Source: Spirometra erinaceieuropaei (lineage: Eukaryota > Platyhelminthes > Cestoda > Diphyllobothriidea > Diphyllobothriidae). From it: a stretch of 64,000 nucleotides of DNA. Positions 12,601 to 24,104 of this stretch are shown here, piece by piece. Position 1 is the first letter of the stretch. Each line of letters begins with the position of its first letter. The notes beneath the pieces are model-generated. The model made no database searches. It saw only the letters and a program-made list of their open reading frames with translations, and was not told where the DNA came from. The position numbers and the translations under genes are program-made. Location: the NCBI GenBank assembly GCA_902702965.1, contig CACRXP010000092.1, forward strand, positions 54,556-118,555, read 5' to 3'.

Positions 12601-12960
12601 CTACTACTTATTTCCTCAGTCAACCATGTCTCGGTTAGGACAAGTATGTGAGGCTTCTGTTCAGAGACTAGCAATCTGACTTCATCTAGCTTCTTGAGGA
12701 GACTCTGATAGTTAGTGTAATAGATTTCTAGACAGCGGCCACCGGTGCTAGCAGCCTCAGGAGTTGGCACCTTTGCATTGGTTAGGCTGTCAGAATGACG
12801 GCCTTCGACCAGAGAAATGTCCTTTTGACCTGAATTATTTGCCCATTCTTGATTTGTAGGTGAGTTTCGCCGCTGCTTCTCCGCCTTTCCAGCTCCGTCA
12901 TCAGCTCTCTCATTTTCATTCGCTCTTTTGGCTCGTAATCCGGCCGACAAAAACTTCAGG
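9700..12960 (-). mobile_element. CR1-like non-LTR retrotransposon (dead, nearly full ORF2)
   Basis: Minus-strand element with, in order: apurinic-type endonuclease (YYTNYQSLLKKLDEVRLLVS and ILVLTETWL at 12,790-12,640; LLLGDLNA near 12,320), linker, reverse transcriptase (IKPDKSPGPEEILGPILKEL near 11,370; FQHGFRRGCS near 11,080; YIDFRKAFDTVPHQSLLHKL at 10,993; SGVP then a stop at about 10,810; FANDVKLW near 10,735), and a 260-codon C-terminal open frame (10,611-9,832) with [18 protein letters not shown] and VQRRATKLV. It is broken by many frameshifts and stops. The catalytic FADD is FAND and GVPQG is GVP-stop, so it cannot be active. The 3' UTR ends near 9,700. Confidence 0.9.
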
Positions 12961-14300
12961 ATGCTGACCCCGCAGATATGATTTTCTCTGTTACAGGAGT
13001 TGTGCCTGTGCTTCGGTCTGCAAAATGACTTTTAGGAGTCGTGGCCGGGAATTGGAACCGAACGCTGACTGAGTCTTCCCTATTCGAATGAATTTGAGAA
13101 CATTAAACGACCCATTGTCTCTTAACAAAGCTTTCGCATACACATGAAGAAGGCCAAAGTTATGTTTAACTCTCTCCTTTGGAATTGCTGCCGTTGATTC
13201 GGGTACTCCTTTTATAACTAAATTTTGCTTGCGACTGAATCTAGCACCCGTTGTTGTGGCATATATTTTGACTGACTGAGCGTTATTTTACAGTTTACTT
13301 GTTTCGCTGGCTCTTACAAAGACTTGAGTGGAGGAAGTATCCCATGCTTCGTGTGCAAAATAAACTAATTTTTCCATTATAGGACCACGATTCAAACACC
13401 TTCTCAGATGGGAGACATTAGTCAGCATTTCATGTGAAGCTGCTGCAGAAATCAGTTTGGACATTTGTATAAAATTCTCGATGATGACACAAGAAACAGA
13501 CTTGACATTTCGACCGTCGAGTTCGGCAACGCCTACCGCATGGCCCACCGAGTGGACGCAGGACGTTGAACAGCGAATCAGTATATTTATAAATTAGCAG
13601 GCTTGAGCGCCAAATGCTGCGCTCTCTCCCTCCTAACTCACCTCGCACGGATGACGGACAGTGTCAAGGCGAACGGACGTGGTCGAGGCCTTGGTGGCTG
13701 ACAAATTTGAACGGCCTGTCTACGCGTGCCTCACAAAGACCCCCTCCCATAACACCTGTCGTCTGTTCGTGATGGCTGCTCAGATCTCGCATTATTGGGA
13801 ATACTGTAGTAACCACTTAAGGAAGGAGGCCTTGAGTCTGACTCCGAGTCCTTGCGATGGCTGAGTCATCCGTCACTTAGCGACCTTCCAAGCGCCGACT
13901 CCCGGCGCACTGCGATAGACTCTAAAACGTCAGCCTTATAATAGTGAGCAACGAACTGATTTTTTGTGGATGTGAATTCCTTATTGTCGACCTCCTCTCA
14001 TCTGCCTTTCCCTGTGCAATATTCCTCTGTCCGAGCCCATCACTCAGCTAATGGTCGGATTTGACTCGGCGGCTAATGCGGTATGAAGGCGCATTTTCTG
14101 GGTAGGCCACCTCGACTCTCGTGTGCGACAGTAACTTTGGGCTTACACTGACCCTGCTCGGCCGTACTAACTCGTGTCGTGAGCTAAGCTGACTCCTATT
14201 CTGGTTCAGCGCATCTCTGCTGCAAACTGTCTTCGAACGCAAAATTTTGCCATTTGGTAGAGACTAACAGTCCAACTTAGCAGAATTTGGGTCAGTCTTG
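12961..14300. other. Intergenic, mostly unrecognised
   Basis: May hold the 5' remnant of the CR1-like element up to about 13,200. A stretch near 13,500-13,760 resembles short dispersed repeats seen at 17,990-18,260. No gene was found. Confidence 0.4.
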
Positions 14301-14309
14301 CTCTCTGCC

Positions 14310-14850
14310 ACAGCTCGTCAACCACGCATTTATAAACACACTATTATTTACACCGCAGAGTTAAATAGGCTGGATCCGGCAAAGTCACCTGGACTAGATG
14401 AGACCCCAGGTGTACTCCTACGTTAAAAAGCTGAAGAATTAGCAGAACCACTCTGTATAATCTTCCAAAAATCGTTGGAGGCAGGTATACTTTCTGAGAC
14501 AAGGATGATGACAAACGGTGTACCCATCCGCAAGGGGGGATCACGAATATATCACACCAACCGCAGACCGGCGAGTCTGACTTGAATTCACTGCAAGCTG
14601 GTGAAAGGGATAATTAAAGAATCAATTACATCGCTCGATACATTCTGCTATCACGTGAATTCAGTTCAACATGGCTTCTGTGAAAAGACGCTCTGCTCAC
14701 AAACCCGCTTACGTGGCTGGAACATTTGTCAAAGGCCACGGATTAAGGACATCCAGTAGATACCATTTATTTCGGCTTCGGCAGGACGTTTAATTTTGTT
14801 CCATTTTAGCGTCTCCTTCAAATTTTTTTAGGTGCAGGGATAAGAGGCAA
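14310..14850 (+). mobile_element. Non-LTR retrotransposon RT fragment (dead), second copy
   Basis: Same element as 2,400-3,160: upstream non-coding match (CAGCTCGTCAACC, TATTTACACCGCAG), then DPAKSPGLDETPGVLLR, AEELAEPLCIIFQKSLEAGI and, after frameshifts, a stretch matching VNSVQHGFCE and TNLL. Inactive. Confidence 0.75.
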
Positions 14851-14918
14851 TCTCACTAAGGTGAACACGACGATGGCGTTAGGACACCTCCGGCGAAACT
14901 AAAGGAGTGCCTGAGTAC

Positions 14919-14934
14919 CTGCTGCTGCCGCTGC

Positions 14935-14969
<35 letters not shown>

Positions 14970-14973
14970 TTGC
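14919..14973 (+). repeat. Imperfect CTG tract
   Basis: About 18 CTG-type units with CCG and TTG interruptions. It ends immediately before the AGG that begins the Penelope-like 3' tail at 14,974. Confidence 0.9.
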
Positions 14974-15015
14974 AGGCAAATTAATTTCTTGTACCAGTGA
15001 TCGCACCTTCGTCTT
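14974..15015 (+). mobile_element. Penelope-like tail starting at the ribozyme cleavage point
   Basis: AGGCAAATTAATTTCTTGTA then CCAGTGATCGCACCTTCGTC matches 43,453-43,495, which in that copy directly follows the hammerhead-like core. Here no core precedes it, so the fragment begins exactly at the nucleotide after the predicted cleavage site. Confidence 0.6.
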
Positions 15016-15410
15016 CTGTGCTGTTTCCACTGTCGATGCACCGCCGCCATCATTTAGTGACTCCACCTCGGTCACTCCCCCCTACCGAAAAGACGACGTC
15101 CAACGTCTCAACAGCACCAAACATCACCATCTTCCCACTTCCGGCGAGGTGCACTCGGTTCATACCTGTCCTCATTGTGATCGCAAATTCACCTCACACA
15201 TCGGCCTGGTCGGTTACTTGAGAGTCCATCACACAGAGACTGGCGAACCAGTGCCTGGAACACCAACCTACATTCGCTACATCCGCCTCCACTGACCCCG
15301 TACATTCACTCACCGCGTAGACCTATTCGGTCACATATACATTCACGAGAGCGAAATTCACCTTAGTCTCGATACATCTACCACGCCAGACACATCCACC
15401 ACACCCAGTC
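15016..15410 (+). pseudogene. C2H2 zinc-finger-like repeat ORF remnant
   Basis: Translation of 15,163-15,296 gives VHTCPHCDRKFTSHIGLVGY, LRVHHTETGEPVPGTPTY, then a stop in place of the next CPHC, then PRTFTHRVDLFGHIYIHESE. The pattern is that of multi-copy zinc-finger-like ORFs I know from diphyllobothriidean tapeworm genomes. The first His of the first finger is Tyr (GYLRVH) and the second finger lacks its Cys pair, so this is a dead copy. Confidence 0.7.
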
Positions 15411-16441
15411 CAAAGCAAACCCCGAAGCCTAGCGCGCCCATTAATTTGTAATGAGCCCTTCTGGGCCGAAGGATAGCCAAAAGGAGAAAGGTGAAGTTAA
15501 TTAGTAAAAAACAGCCAATTTCTTAAGGTTAACCCGCATACAAAACCTCCTAGACTTTGTAATCTACAACGACTGAGGCAGGAGAGTTTCGTTTTGACGA
15601 CACAAAGGCGTGAAAGGAACGGAGGTCGGAGTTGGGGCCTCTAGGTTCTTCCGTGGTTAGATCTCGACCGTATTTATTGGGCCTCGCCGGGTAAGCAAGT
15701 CAGAGGATTGGATTCCACCATTCTGATTGGTTGGGAGACGAGTTGGAAAGAAAATCGAACAAAAGTGACTTACTGATATTCCAATTAATGCATGTTCGTC
15801 GTCCATTATTATACTAAATATATGTGTAAGAAGACCAAATTATGGAAAACAAGATAGCGTTTTTTAACCCACCATTTTTCGTAGTCACGACTGACCATTT
15901 TTGAAAACAGCACCCGTCGTACAAATATCTACCATAAAATGGCCAGGAAAACCACATGCGCGCCCCTATAGGGACAAGGGGGCGCGCGTGTTAGAAGATT
16001 AACAGTTTCAGCAAGATATTATTATTTATATAACCACCATGCCACGCACTCGTAACTGTAGAGTGCCGCCTACAAGTGGTCAATGATAGCAAAAATGAAT
16101 GCATCTTGAAGAAAAAAGTATGGTCTTACATTTGCGATAGAAAGATATCGGTAGTTTTTAGAAACAGGAAAGAAAAGGCCAAAAATGTCAAATTGTTTTC
16201 TGACCTCACCGCGAAAAAATACCTGATAACAATTCTTATTAAAATCTACGTGGAATCTAATCAGCGGCTAAGAACATTTTACGCAAAATCTACGTAGAGG
16301 TTGTCACACTTTCTCTGATTAGAATCTGCGCAGAGGCTCTGTATAGAATCGACGCAGAAAAAATCTTATTTCGGTTTTAAATTGAAATGCCTCCTCCTTT
16401 TTCCTTACTACATGTCACCATTTATTCCCCTCTCACACTCC
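15210..16441 (+). repeat. 1.23-kb duplicated segment, copy 1
   Basis: Near-identical to 21,564-22,798 over its whole length, for example GGGCCTCTAGGTTCTTCCGT and GACTTACTGATATTCCAATT, with small indels near 15,965 and 22,317. It begins inside the zinc-finger remnant and is cut by the N-gap. The non-coding body includes AATCTACGTAGAATCT-like motifs repeated near 16,240-16,350. Confidence 0.9.
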
Positions 16442-16632
16442 NNNNNNNNNNNNNNNNNNNNNNNNNNNNNNNNNNNNNNNNNNNNNNNNNNNNNNNNNNN
16501 NNNNNNNNNNNNNNNNNNNNNNNNNNNNNNNNNNNNNNNNNNNNNNNNNNNNNNNNNNNNNNNNNNNNNNNNNNNNNNNNNNNNNNNNNNNNNNNNNNNN
16601 NNNNNNNNNNNNNNNNNNNNNNNNNNNNNNNN
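16442..16632. other. Assembly gap (191 N) next to (GGT)10
   Basis: Run of N followed at once by a GGT microsatellite (16,633-16,663). The gap truncates the right end of the first copy of a 1.23-kb duplicated segment, so the assembly probably broke on the simple repeat. Confidence 0.99.
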
Positions 16633-16663
16633 GGTGGTGGTGGTGGTGGTGGTGGTGGTGGTG
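16633..16663 (+). repeat. (GGT)10 microsatellite
   Basis: Ten perfect GGT units plus one G, directly abutting the N-gap; the true length may be longer. Confidence 0.95.
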
Positions 16664-17460
16664 AGGGAGCATAGTCAGTACTGCTATTCAGGATGGTATA
16701 ATGGTCCTCAGTGTTGTCGCCAGTGTTGGCGTGTTATGAGGTAAGAGGCAGATTGGTAGTGTTGAGATTTCACTGGTTCTTTCCCGATCTATCCATGACC
16801 GGAGGTTGGGTGCTGGAGTCATTGGTCTGTAGCTCTTGAGTCTTTTCCTCGACAGATTCTATTCGGTTGTCTTTGAAGATAACTGCTGCATTCTTTGGGC
16901 AATGCGCCTTACCTATCCATCTGATGCATGGAGACCCACTTGAGCGCCGCATTTCTAAAATTTCGCCACGCTTATTTGTGTTGCAGGCATCACCCATGAA
17001 ACTTGCCTTAAATTTCGCGTTTATGATGACTACCGAAACGAGCAAATGCAGAAGGGACTGCCTCAGTTAAGTTATCCGCTTTCGGGTAAATCCGAAATCT
17101 GATTCGAAGAGTAGGCTGAATTTCTTTCAAATCTAGAAATATTCTTTATCGGAAATCGTGTTTTACCACCTATCTCTCTTGTACATGACTCAACGAGACG
17201 CTCTCTGAAGGAATTCCTCTAAGTATACATCACGAATATGTCTGTAGAGATGGTATGCTCGACAAGACAGAGATTTCCAAATCAGAAGTTAGGAATGACG
17301 GATTGGGTTGGTCAACTGCTACTGCTGAGGAAGTGGATGCACAAAGGCTCAGTCAGCAGTCGCCGCGATCGGTCTCTCCAGGCCCGTTGTGTCGTTTCCG
17401 CCGTTGAGGTACCTAGACCCCAGCGAGTGTGTTTGCCTTTCGTTCCGCCTCGATGTCCGC
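16664..17460. other. Intergenic, nothing recognised
   Basis: No coding homology and no match to the repeat families in the window. Confidence 0.45.
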
Positions 17461-17466
17461 CAGACT

Positions 17467-17590
17467 ATCAGTTCAGTTCAGTTTACTGAGGGAAATGTAG
17501 GTCCTCAACTATGAACTCCCTATTTGTGTACATGCAACTGCAAAATCTCAAAAACTCGAAAAGGTATCATAAAGGGAACAATTAATCGGA
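17467..17590 (-). mobile_element. CR1-like 3' UTR fragment
   Basis: On the plus strand TATCAGTTCAGTTCAGTTTACTGAGGGAAATGTAGG resembles the 3' terminus of the CR1-like copies at 9,700 and 30,778 (CAGTTTATTAAGGGAAATAT). Only the extreme 3' end is present. Confidence 0.55.
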
Positions 17591-17859
17591 AAAGCGTCAG
17601 ATCTGTACAGACAAACTAACTGTCTCGAATGTTAGTGGTACGAGCAGATGTAGAGTGGTCGTTTCGATTGCAGCCAAATAAATGATATATCCGGTGACAA
17701 AAGGGATGGCGTTGATTGGCCTCGCGAGGCTAGTGACAAGCCTCGCGCGTCCCAGCAGCGAATCCACAGAGATTGTGAGGCGGACAGGAGGGCAACACAA
17801 CAAAGCAGCGGATAGCAAGAAGGCGCGGACTGCCACAGGTCTGACGACCTCTAGCTTCT

Positions 17860-18300
17860 AATCCTATATCAATGTCCTGACAGGAACTCCTTCGTCATCA
17901 GATAGTTCCTTTAGTGGCTGGAAGGCGAGAAAATGAGTCGCATGTCAATGACTAGGTGGAGGGGACAGTAACGTAGAAATTGGAGGCCACAACTCTCCCA
18001 AACTCAGATGTGACAAGTTGACCGTCGACTCGGACAATGTCCACTATAGGCACCGCAACAGACTGGACGCAGGGACGATGACCTGCGCGTTAATTAGTTT
18101 GCAGTGACGGCGGAATTGCGTAGCATCTTTCTCACCGTTCCCTCTACCTCGCTCCCCCTGGCCCGATGTCAAGACAGACTCAAAAAGTCTGTAGACGGGA
18201 GAGGACGTAGGTGGCTGACACGACGTACACCCGCGCCTAGGCGTACCACCATGCCCCTAGTTCCATAATGTACATAAGCGGAGAGGGGGGGGGTTCGGAT
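17860..18300 (-). repeat. Dispersed repeat block (matches 1,950 and family C)
   Basis: 17,880-18,060 matches 1,950-2,170. 18,040-18,290 carries the reverse-oriented family C core (GTTAATTAGTTTGCAGTGAC, CTACCTCGCTCCCCCTGG, TGGCTGACACGACGTACACC). Confidence 0.5.
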
Positions 18301-18639
18301 CCCACGCAGTGCCATAAGGGCCACATCAAGAAGGAGTCATTCCAGCCTGACTCTCAGTCCGACAGTGGGCCATTCGACAAAAACACACAATAAGCTGACT
18401 GCGAAACCTGAGTTCCTTCGTCAATTAGTAACCTTCCAAGCCATGCTCGAAACACATGCAAAAGAGGAGCTGCAAACACGCACACACCAATAGGACACAT
18501 GGAGAATGACCCGAGGAGCGAGCTTCCTGCTTCCTTAAAAGATACCAGGTACGTGCTTGCATTGTGTGATGTTGGGTGTAATCGTGTGTGTTGTAGGTAA
18601 TGATGAGGAGAGATGTTGTGGAACGGTATGGTGACAGAG

Positions 18640-19040
18640 TTCTACCGCCGTTTTTCATGGACGCGCATGTGACCTAAAAAGCACATGCGATAGTTGAATG
18701 TGCGAGGGCAATGCTGATGACTGGGACGCTCACGTCTGGTGAATGTTGGTGCTCCTGGCAATGGTTCACCAATCTCTGCGCGACGGATTCGCGATTGACC
18801 AAGGTTGGTCGATGTTGTGTCGGTTTTCGTTGTGTTACTGCCGGTGATGGGCGGCCTGGTCGATAGTACGTCGATTGGTTTGGGAATGGGAAGGATGGTG
18901 GATGTGATGGGATGTGCGTAAGGTGCCGTTCTGGACACGCATGTGATGCAATAGGCTCATGCGGTGTATGAATGTGCAAGGACTGTACGTACAGTGAATG
19001 CGGATGCAGCGAATAAATGGAGGGGCGTCTGACACTGTGA
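18640..19040 (-). pseudogene. C2H2 zinc-finger-like repeat ORF remnant (-)
   Basis: Minus-strand frames carry IRCIRIHCTYSPCTFIHRMS, EIGEPLPGAPTFTRRERPSH and PRTFNYRMCFLGHMRVHEKR, the same multi-finger pseudo-ORF type as 15,163-15,360. They are frameshifted between fingers. Confidence 0.65.
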
Positions 19041-19139
19041 GCCGGTTAGGAGCGAGTCACCAAACAAATAAACACTTCCGCCTGTAACATGCAGGTCTTT
19101 TCGGAACGTCCGCCTAGAAAACTCAGAAAGAAGTAGTTG

Positions 19140-19790
<651 letters not shown>

Positions 19791-19824
19791 TGAATTAACC
19801 TATGTACAGTACGTGACATAGCTC

Positions 19825-21563
19825 ATGAAACCTGATGACGGAATCTCGAAGATGAATATTTCTTCTCCCACTCTCACCCCTGCCGCAAACCCCGCGCCGC
19901 AGGCCATATTCAGAAAGTTAAATGTTTGTTGTAAGATCGCCAGTTCTATGTCCCGTGCGAATCCAACCTACGGACTGGCAAAGTGGCTGTTTGGACCTCT
20001 CAAGTTTCTGACCTCCAATTCGAGCACCACAGTCAGCTAGCTCGTCATCACAATTCTTGGAGAAACTTAAAGGAGTCTCCTGCCAAGCGACATCATGGTT
20101 TCCTTTGATATCACTTCCGATTTTACTTCTGTCCTACGGGACCTGGCAGTCGTGACAATCGAACTACTCCTACGATAGAAATATGACAAAACGGGGAATC
20201 GTCTCGGACAAGCCCAAATCATCCAAATCCTGAAGTTCTATCCCAAGACCTACCTTACGTTCGACGGAGCAATCTACGAGCATGTGAAGGGCACGCCAAC
20301 GAGTTAGCTGATTTCGGTACTAATAGCCGAGGCTGCCCTACAGCGGTTGGAGCAGCAGGTTTTCCGACACCACAGACCGAAGTTCTGGGCTCGACACGTG
20401 GGTGATACCTTCGTAGCTATCGAACAGGATCAGGTGTTGACATTCAAAGAGCATCTCAACACCGTCTTCTCGCACATTCAATTTACGGTGGAGGAAAAAT
20501 AAAACAGCCAGCTGGCCTTCCTGCATGTACTTGTCCGCCGTAAATATTGTGGTGGCTAAAAAACCACAGTGGTCAGGAAAGCGACAAGTACGACGCAAAT
20601 ACTACACTTCAACAGCAACCATCTGATCAGTCACAAGCTCACTTACGTGAGGGCGCTATACCGATGCGTTGAGACGCACCGCAGTGAAATGGAAGACAAG
20701 ATTGCTGAATTACTATATCTAAGACGGGTACTGAGAGCCAACGGCTATCCGCACAACTTTGTCTACAAGTGCATACGAAGACGACACCAAAGACCAGATC
20801 CAATCGACCCCAAATTTTGGAGGTCTCTTCCGTACGTGTAAAACGTCCTGAAGCCGTCAGTCGTCTTCTCACTCCACATGGAGTTGGGGTTGCACACAGG
20901 CCGGAAGCAGCCATTAGGCGCCAAGTCATGAGGCCGAAAGACGCACTTCCACGGTAGGAAACGTCAGGAGTCGTTTACCGGATCTGGTGCAGTTGCGGAC
21001 AAAGCAACTAGGTCGGTGAATTTGGGACATTACTCCGTATGCGAATGGCCGGGCCCGCAGCGGCAGTGAGGCGGGGAGACGCTAACTCTCAGGTGGCGAC
21101 TCATTCGATGGGACCCGGCCATATTTTCAAGTTTCAAGAAGCTGAAATTCTCGCAAGGGGTGACAACCGCGTGAGCCGCGAGCTGCTCGAGTCATGGTTC
21201 TCAGGCCTGCAATCCATCAACAAGCACATTGACCTCCCGTTACCGTATTCCGTGATGAGATTTTCCCTGGGTAAGGGAATTAGTCACGTGGGGAGGGCGT
21301 GTTCGATCAACTATCCCAATGACAGTGCGCAAATTTGCCGAGCAATCGTTACACAAGCATCCAACACGGATGAAGAAATCGCGTCCACTAACGACTCGGA
21401 CGCCGACTGACAAGCCATCATCGCATCAATTACGACCCCATCGGTGATAGCGAGAGCTTTTAATTGCAGTACGCGTATGGTTCCTCGGCAGCCACGTGCC
21501 AACATCGCTCTTATCTGCGACGGTCTCTGATGATGGACTCAAGTGAGAATCGGAAACGTCAGG
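19825..21563 (+). mobile_element. Penelope-like retroelement 1 (degenerate RT + nuclease)
   Basis: Plus-strand relic of a Penelope-type RT: NPTYGLAKWLFGPLKFLTSN, VSFDITSDFTSV, KGTPTS, LIAEAALQRLEQQVF, RHVGDTFVAIEQDQ, LNTVFSHIQFTVEE, AFLHVLVRR. A C-terminal GIY-YIG-type nuclease tail follows: ATHSMGPGHIFKFQEAEIL, ARGDNRVSRELLESWFSGLQ, SINKHIDLPLPYSVMR. It is broken by several frameshifts and stops. It ends at a hammerhead-like motif (21,523-21,564), where sequence switches to the 1.23-kb duplicated segment. Confidence 0.85.
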
Positions 21564-21564
21564 T
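21523..21564 (+). ncRNA. Hammerhead-ribozyme-like motif (good copy)
   Basis: CTGATGA (21,527-21,533), a stem II region with partial pairing (GGACTC / GAATCG), GAAAC (21,553-21,557) and GTC (21,558-21,560). Flanks GGTCT and AGGT form a short stem I with two G-U pairs. It is in sense with the upstream Penelope-like RT. Self-cleavage, if it occurs, would be after C21,560. Confidence 0.6.
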
Positions 21565-22798
21565 TACTTGAGAATCCATCACACAGAGACTGGCGAACCA
21601 GTGCCTGGAACACCAACCTACATTCGCTGCATCCGCCTCCACTGACCCCGTACACTCACTCGCCGCGTGGACCTATTCGGTCACATGCGTATTCACGCGA
21701 GCGGAATTCACCCCAGTCTCGATACAACTAACACGCCTGACACATCCACCACACCCAGTTCAAACCAAACCCCGAAGCCTAGCGCGCCCATTAATTTGCA
21801 ATGAGCCCTTCTGGGCCGATGGATCGCCAAAAGGAAAAAGGTGAAGTTAATTAGTAAAAAAACAGCCAATTCCTTAAGGTTAACCCGCATACAAGACCTC
21901 CTAGACTTTGTAATCTACAACGACTGAGGCAGGAGAGTTTCGTTTTGACGACACAAAAGCGTAAAAGGAACGGAGGTCGGAGTTGGGGCCTCTAGGTTCT
22001 TCCGTGGTTAGATCTCGACCGTATTTATTGGGCCTCGCCGGGTAAGCAAGTCAGAGGATTGGATTCCACCATTCTGATTGGTTGGGAGACGAGTTGGAAA
22101 GAAAATCGAACAAAAGTGACTTACTGATATTCCAATTAATGCATGTTCGTCGTCCATTATTATACTAAATATATGTGTAAGAAGACCAAATTATGGAAAA
22201 CAAGATAGCGTGTTTTAACTCACCATTCTTTGTAGTTACGATTGACCATTCTTGAAAACAGCAACCGTCATACAAATATCTACCATAAAAATGGCCAGGA
22301 AAACCACATGCGCGCTCCTAGAGGCAGTAGGGTGCGCGCGCGTGAGAAGATTAACAGCTTCAGCAAGATAATATTATTAATATGACCACTTTGCCGCGCA
22401 AGCGTAACTGTAGATCGCCGCCCGCAAGTAATCAATGATAGTGAAAATGAATTCAACCTAAAGAAAAGAGCATAGCATTACATTTTCGACAGAAAAATAT
22501 TGGCATTTTTTAGAAACTGGAGAGAAAAGTCCAAAAATTTTCAAATTTTTCTCCGACCTCTCCGCGAAAAAATACCTGATAACAATTCTTATTAAAATCT
22601 ACGTAGAATCTAATCAGCGGCTAAGAACATTTTACGCAAAATCTACGTAGATGTTGTCACACTTTCTGGGATTAGAATCTGCGCATAGGCTCTGTATAGA
22701 ATCGACTCAGAAAAATTCTTATTTCATTTTAAAAGCGAACTGCCTTCCCCTTATTCCTAATTAAATTTTACCCTTTATTCCCCTCTCGCACTCCTATC
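21564..22798 (+). repeat. 1.23-kb duplicated segment, copy 2
   Basis: Second copy of 15,210-16,441. It starts at GTTACTTGAGAATCCATCAC within the zinc-finger remnant (with CACTGA stop and PRTHSPRGPIRSH relic) and ends with CCCCTCTCGCACTCC. It is joined on the left directly to the ribozyme-like end of the Penelope-like element. Confidence 0.9.
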
Positions 22799-22930
22799 CC
22801 ATTTGTCACATAACATCGGAAATATAAGCCGGATAGGATTTTTCTGGATAATAAGATTTTATTTTAAAAAATTGCGATATTATAAAATACGAAAAACAGA
22901 TAGTACAAAGGACCTGAAAAGGCAAGCAGA

Positions 22931-23919
22931 CAGTAGATGTGCTAACTCATGAAACGTTAACCGAAATTCAGAAATGCGTCTTTGACTTGAACATATTACT
23001 CAAATGTAGTTGTAATATTAACCACTGTGCAAAATAATCCTGTTATAATTCAGTTACTTCAGGATGCTGGCTTTTGAACGAACCTCTTACAGGCCGCCTA
23101 CAAAACTACACTGGGCAAAAAAATGACAACTCAAATACCATGCATTCTTCGTATTGACTTCCGATGCCCTTATAAATTCAAATATGCCTCATTGAAAGCA
23201 TACATAAAAATATTCATTATTTTACTCATGTGGAAGTATATTAGGTCTTACTTAAATTTTGTGCTTGAAGGAATCGCATAATTCGGTTTCAACATAGTTT
23301 TTATCATAAGATTCTTCAAGACCGTGAAACACTTGTTCGTAAAGCCTCGTATCTCTGCATTTACTGGTATTGCTAGTAAAGTTTAAAATACGGCTCAAAT
23401 CCACTGATAAATTTTATGAACCCCATACAATCTTCTGGTGGTAGCATATAGAACTTTAAGATTCCCCGTACACAGAAACTATACAACTTTTAGTTTGGAA
23501 ATTGTGAATGCAAGTGTTACGCCATTTTGAAATTTTAAGAGTTTTAGATACCAAATTATACCTTTCTTTCACCACAAAATTTAAATTTGACGTAATTTAT
23601 CTCCAAATGAGTCAAAGAAGGAATATTTTTATGCATGTTTTCCATGAGATATATTTGAATTGATAAGGGTGTCGAAAATCATTGAAAAAGAAATCATGCT
23701 AAATAAGTGGTCTTTTTTTGCTGAGTACATTTTCTTCAGGTGTCCTCTTCAGGTGTCCGGAAATATATTCATTCAAAAGCCGGCCTCCTAAAGTAACGGA
23801 ATTGTAATGGGATTATGCTGTACGGTGATTATTATTGCAACCCTACTTAAGCGATATTTTCGAGTCATAAACGCATTTCTGAATCTTGGTTAACATTTCA
23901 CGAGTTTACACATCTATTG
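22931..23919. mobile_element. Foldback/MITE-like element, copy 1 (about 989 bp)
   Basis: Terminal inverted repeats of about 55 bp: left CAGTAGATGTGCTAACTCAT..GTTAACC..ATTCAGAAATGCGT (22,931-22,980) and right its near reverse complement (23,866-23,919). Internal arms remain alignable inward (GTTGTAATATTAACC / GTTGCAATAATAATC; GCTGGCTTTTGAACGAA / GCCGGCTTTTGAATGAA). AT-rich, no ORF; a non-autonomous DNA transposon is likely. Same family as 30,732-32,656. Confidence 0.8.
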
Positions 23920-24104
23920 TGTATTAAGGCCGTTTTACGACTGGGATGAATGACCGGCCGGCACGGGTGTTGGATTGTTTATGGATATGTCCCCGTCGTT
24001 GGAACCTAAGCATGCCGACGGTCATTGTTGTTGTTGTTTTTGTTGTTAGTTAAATGTTTCACGCAATCTAACATGCGTCATAGGAATATGAATTGCAGTT
24101 GTAG

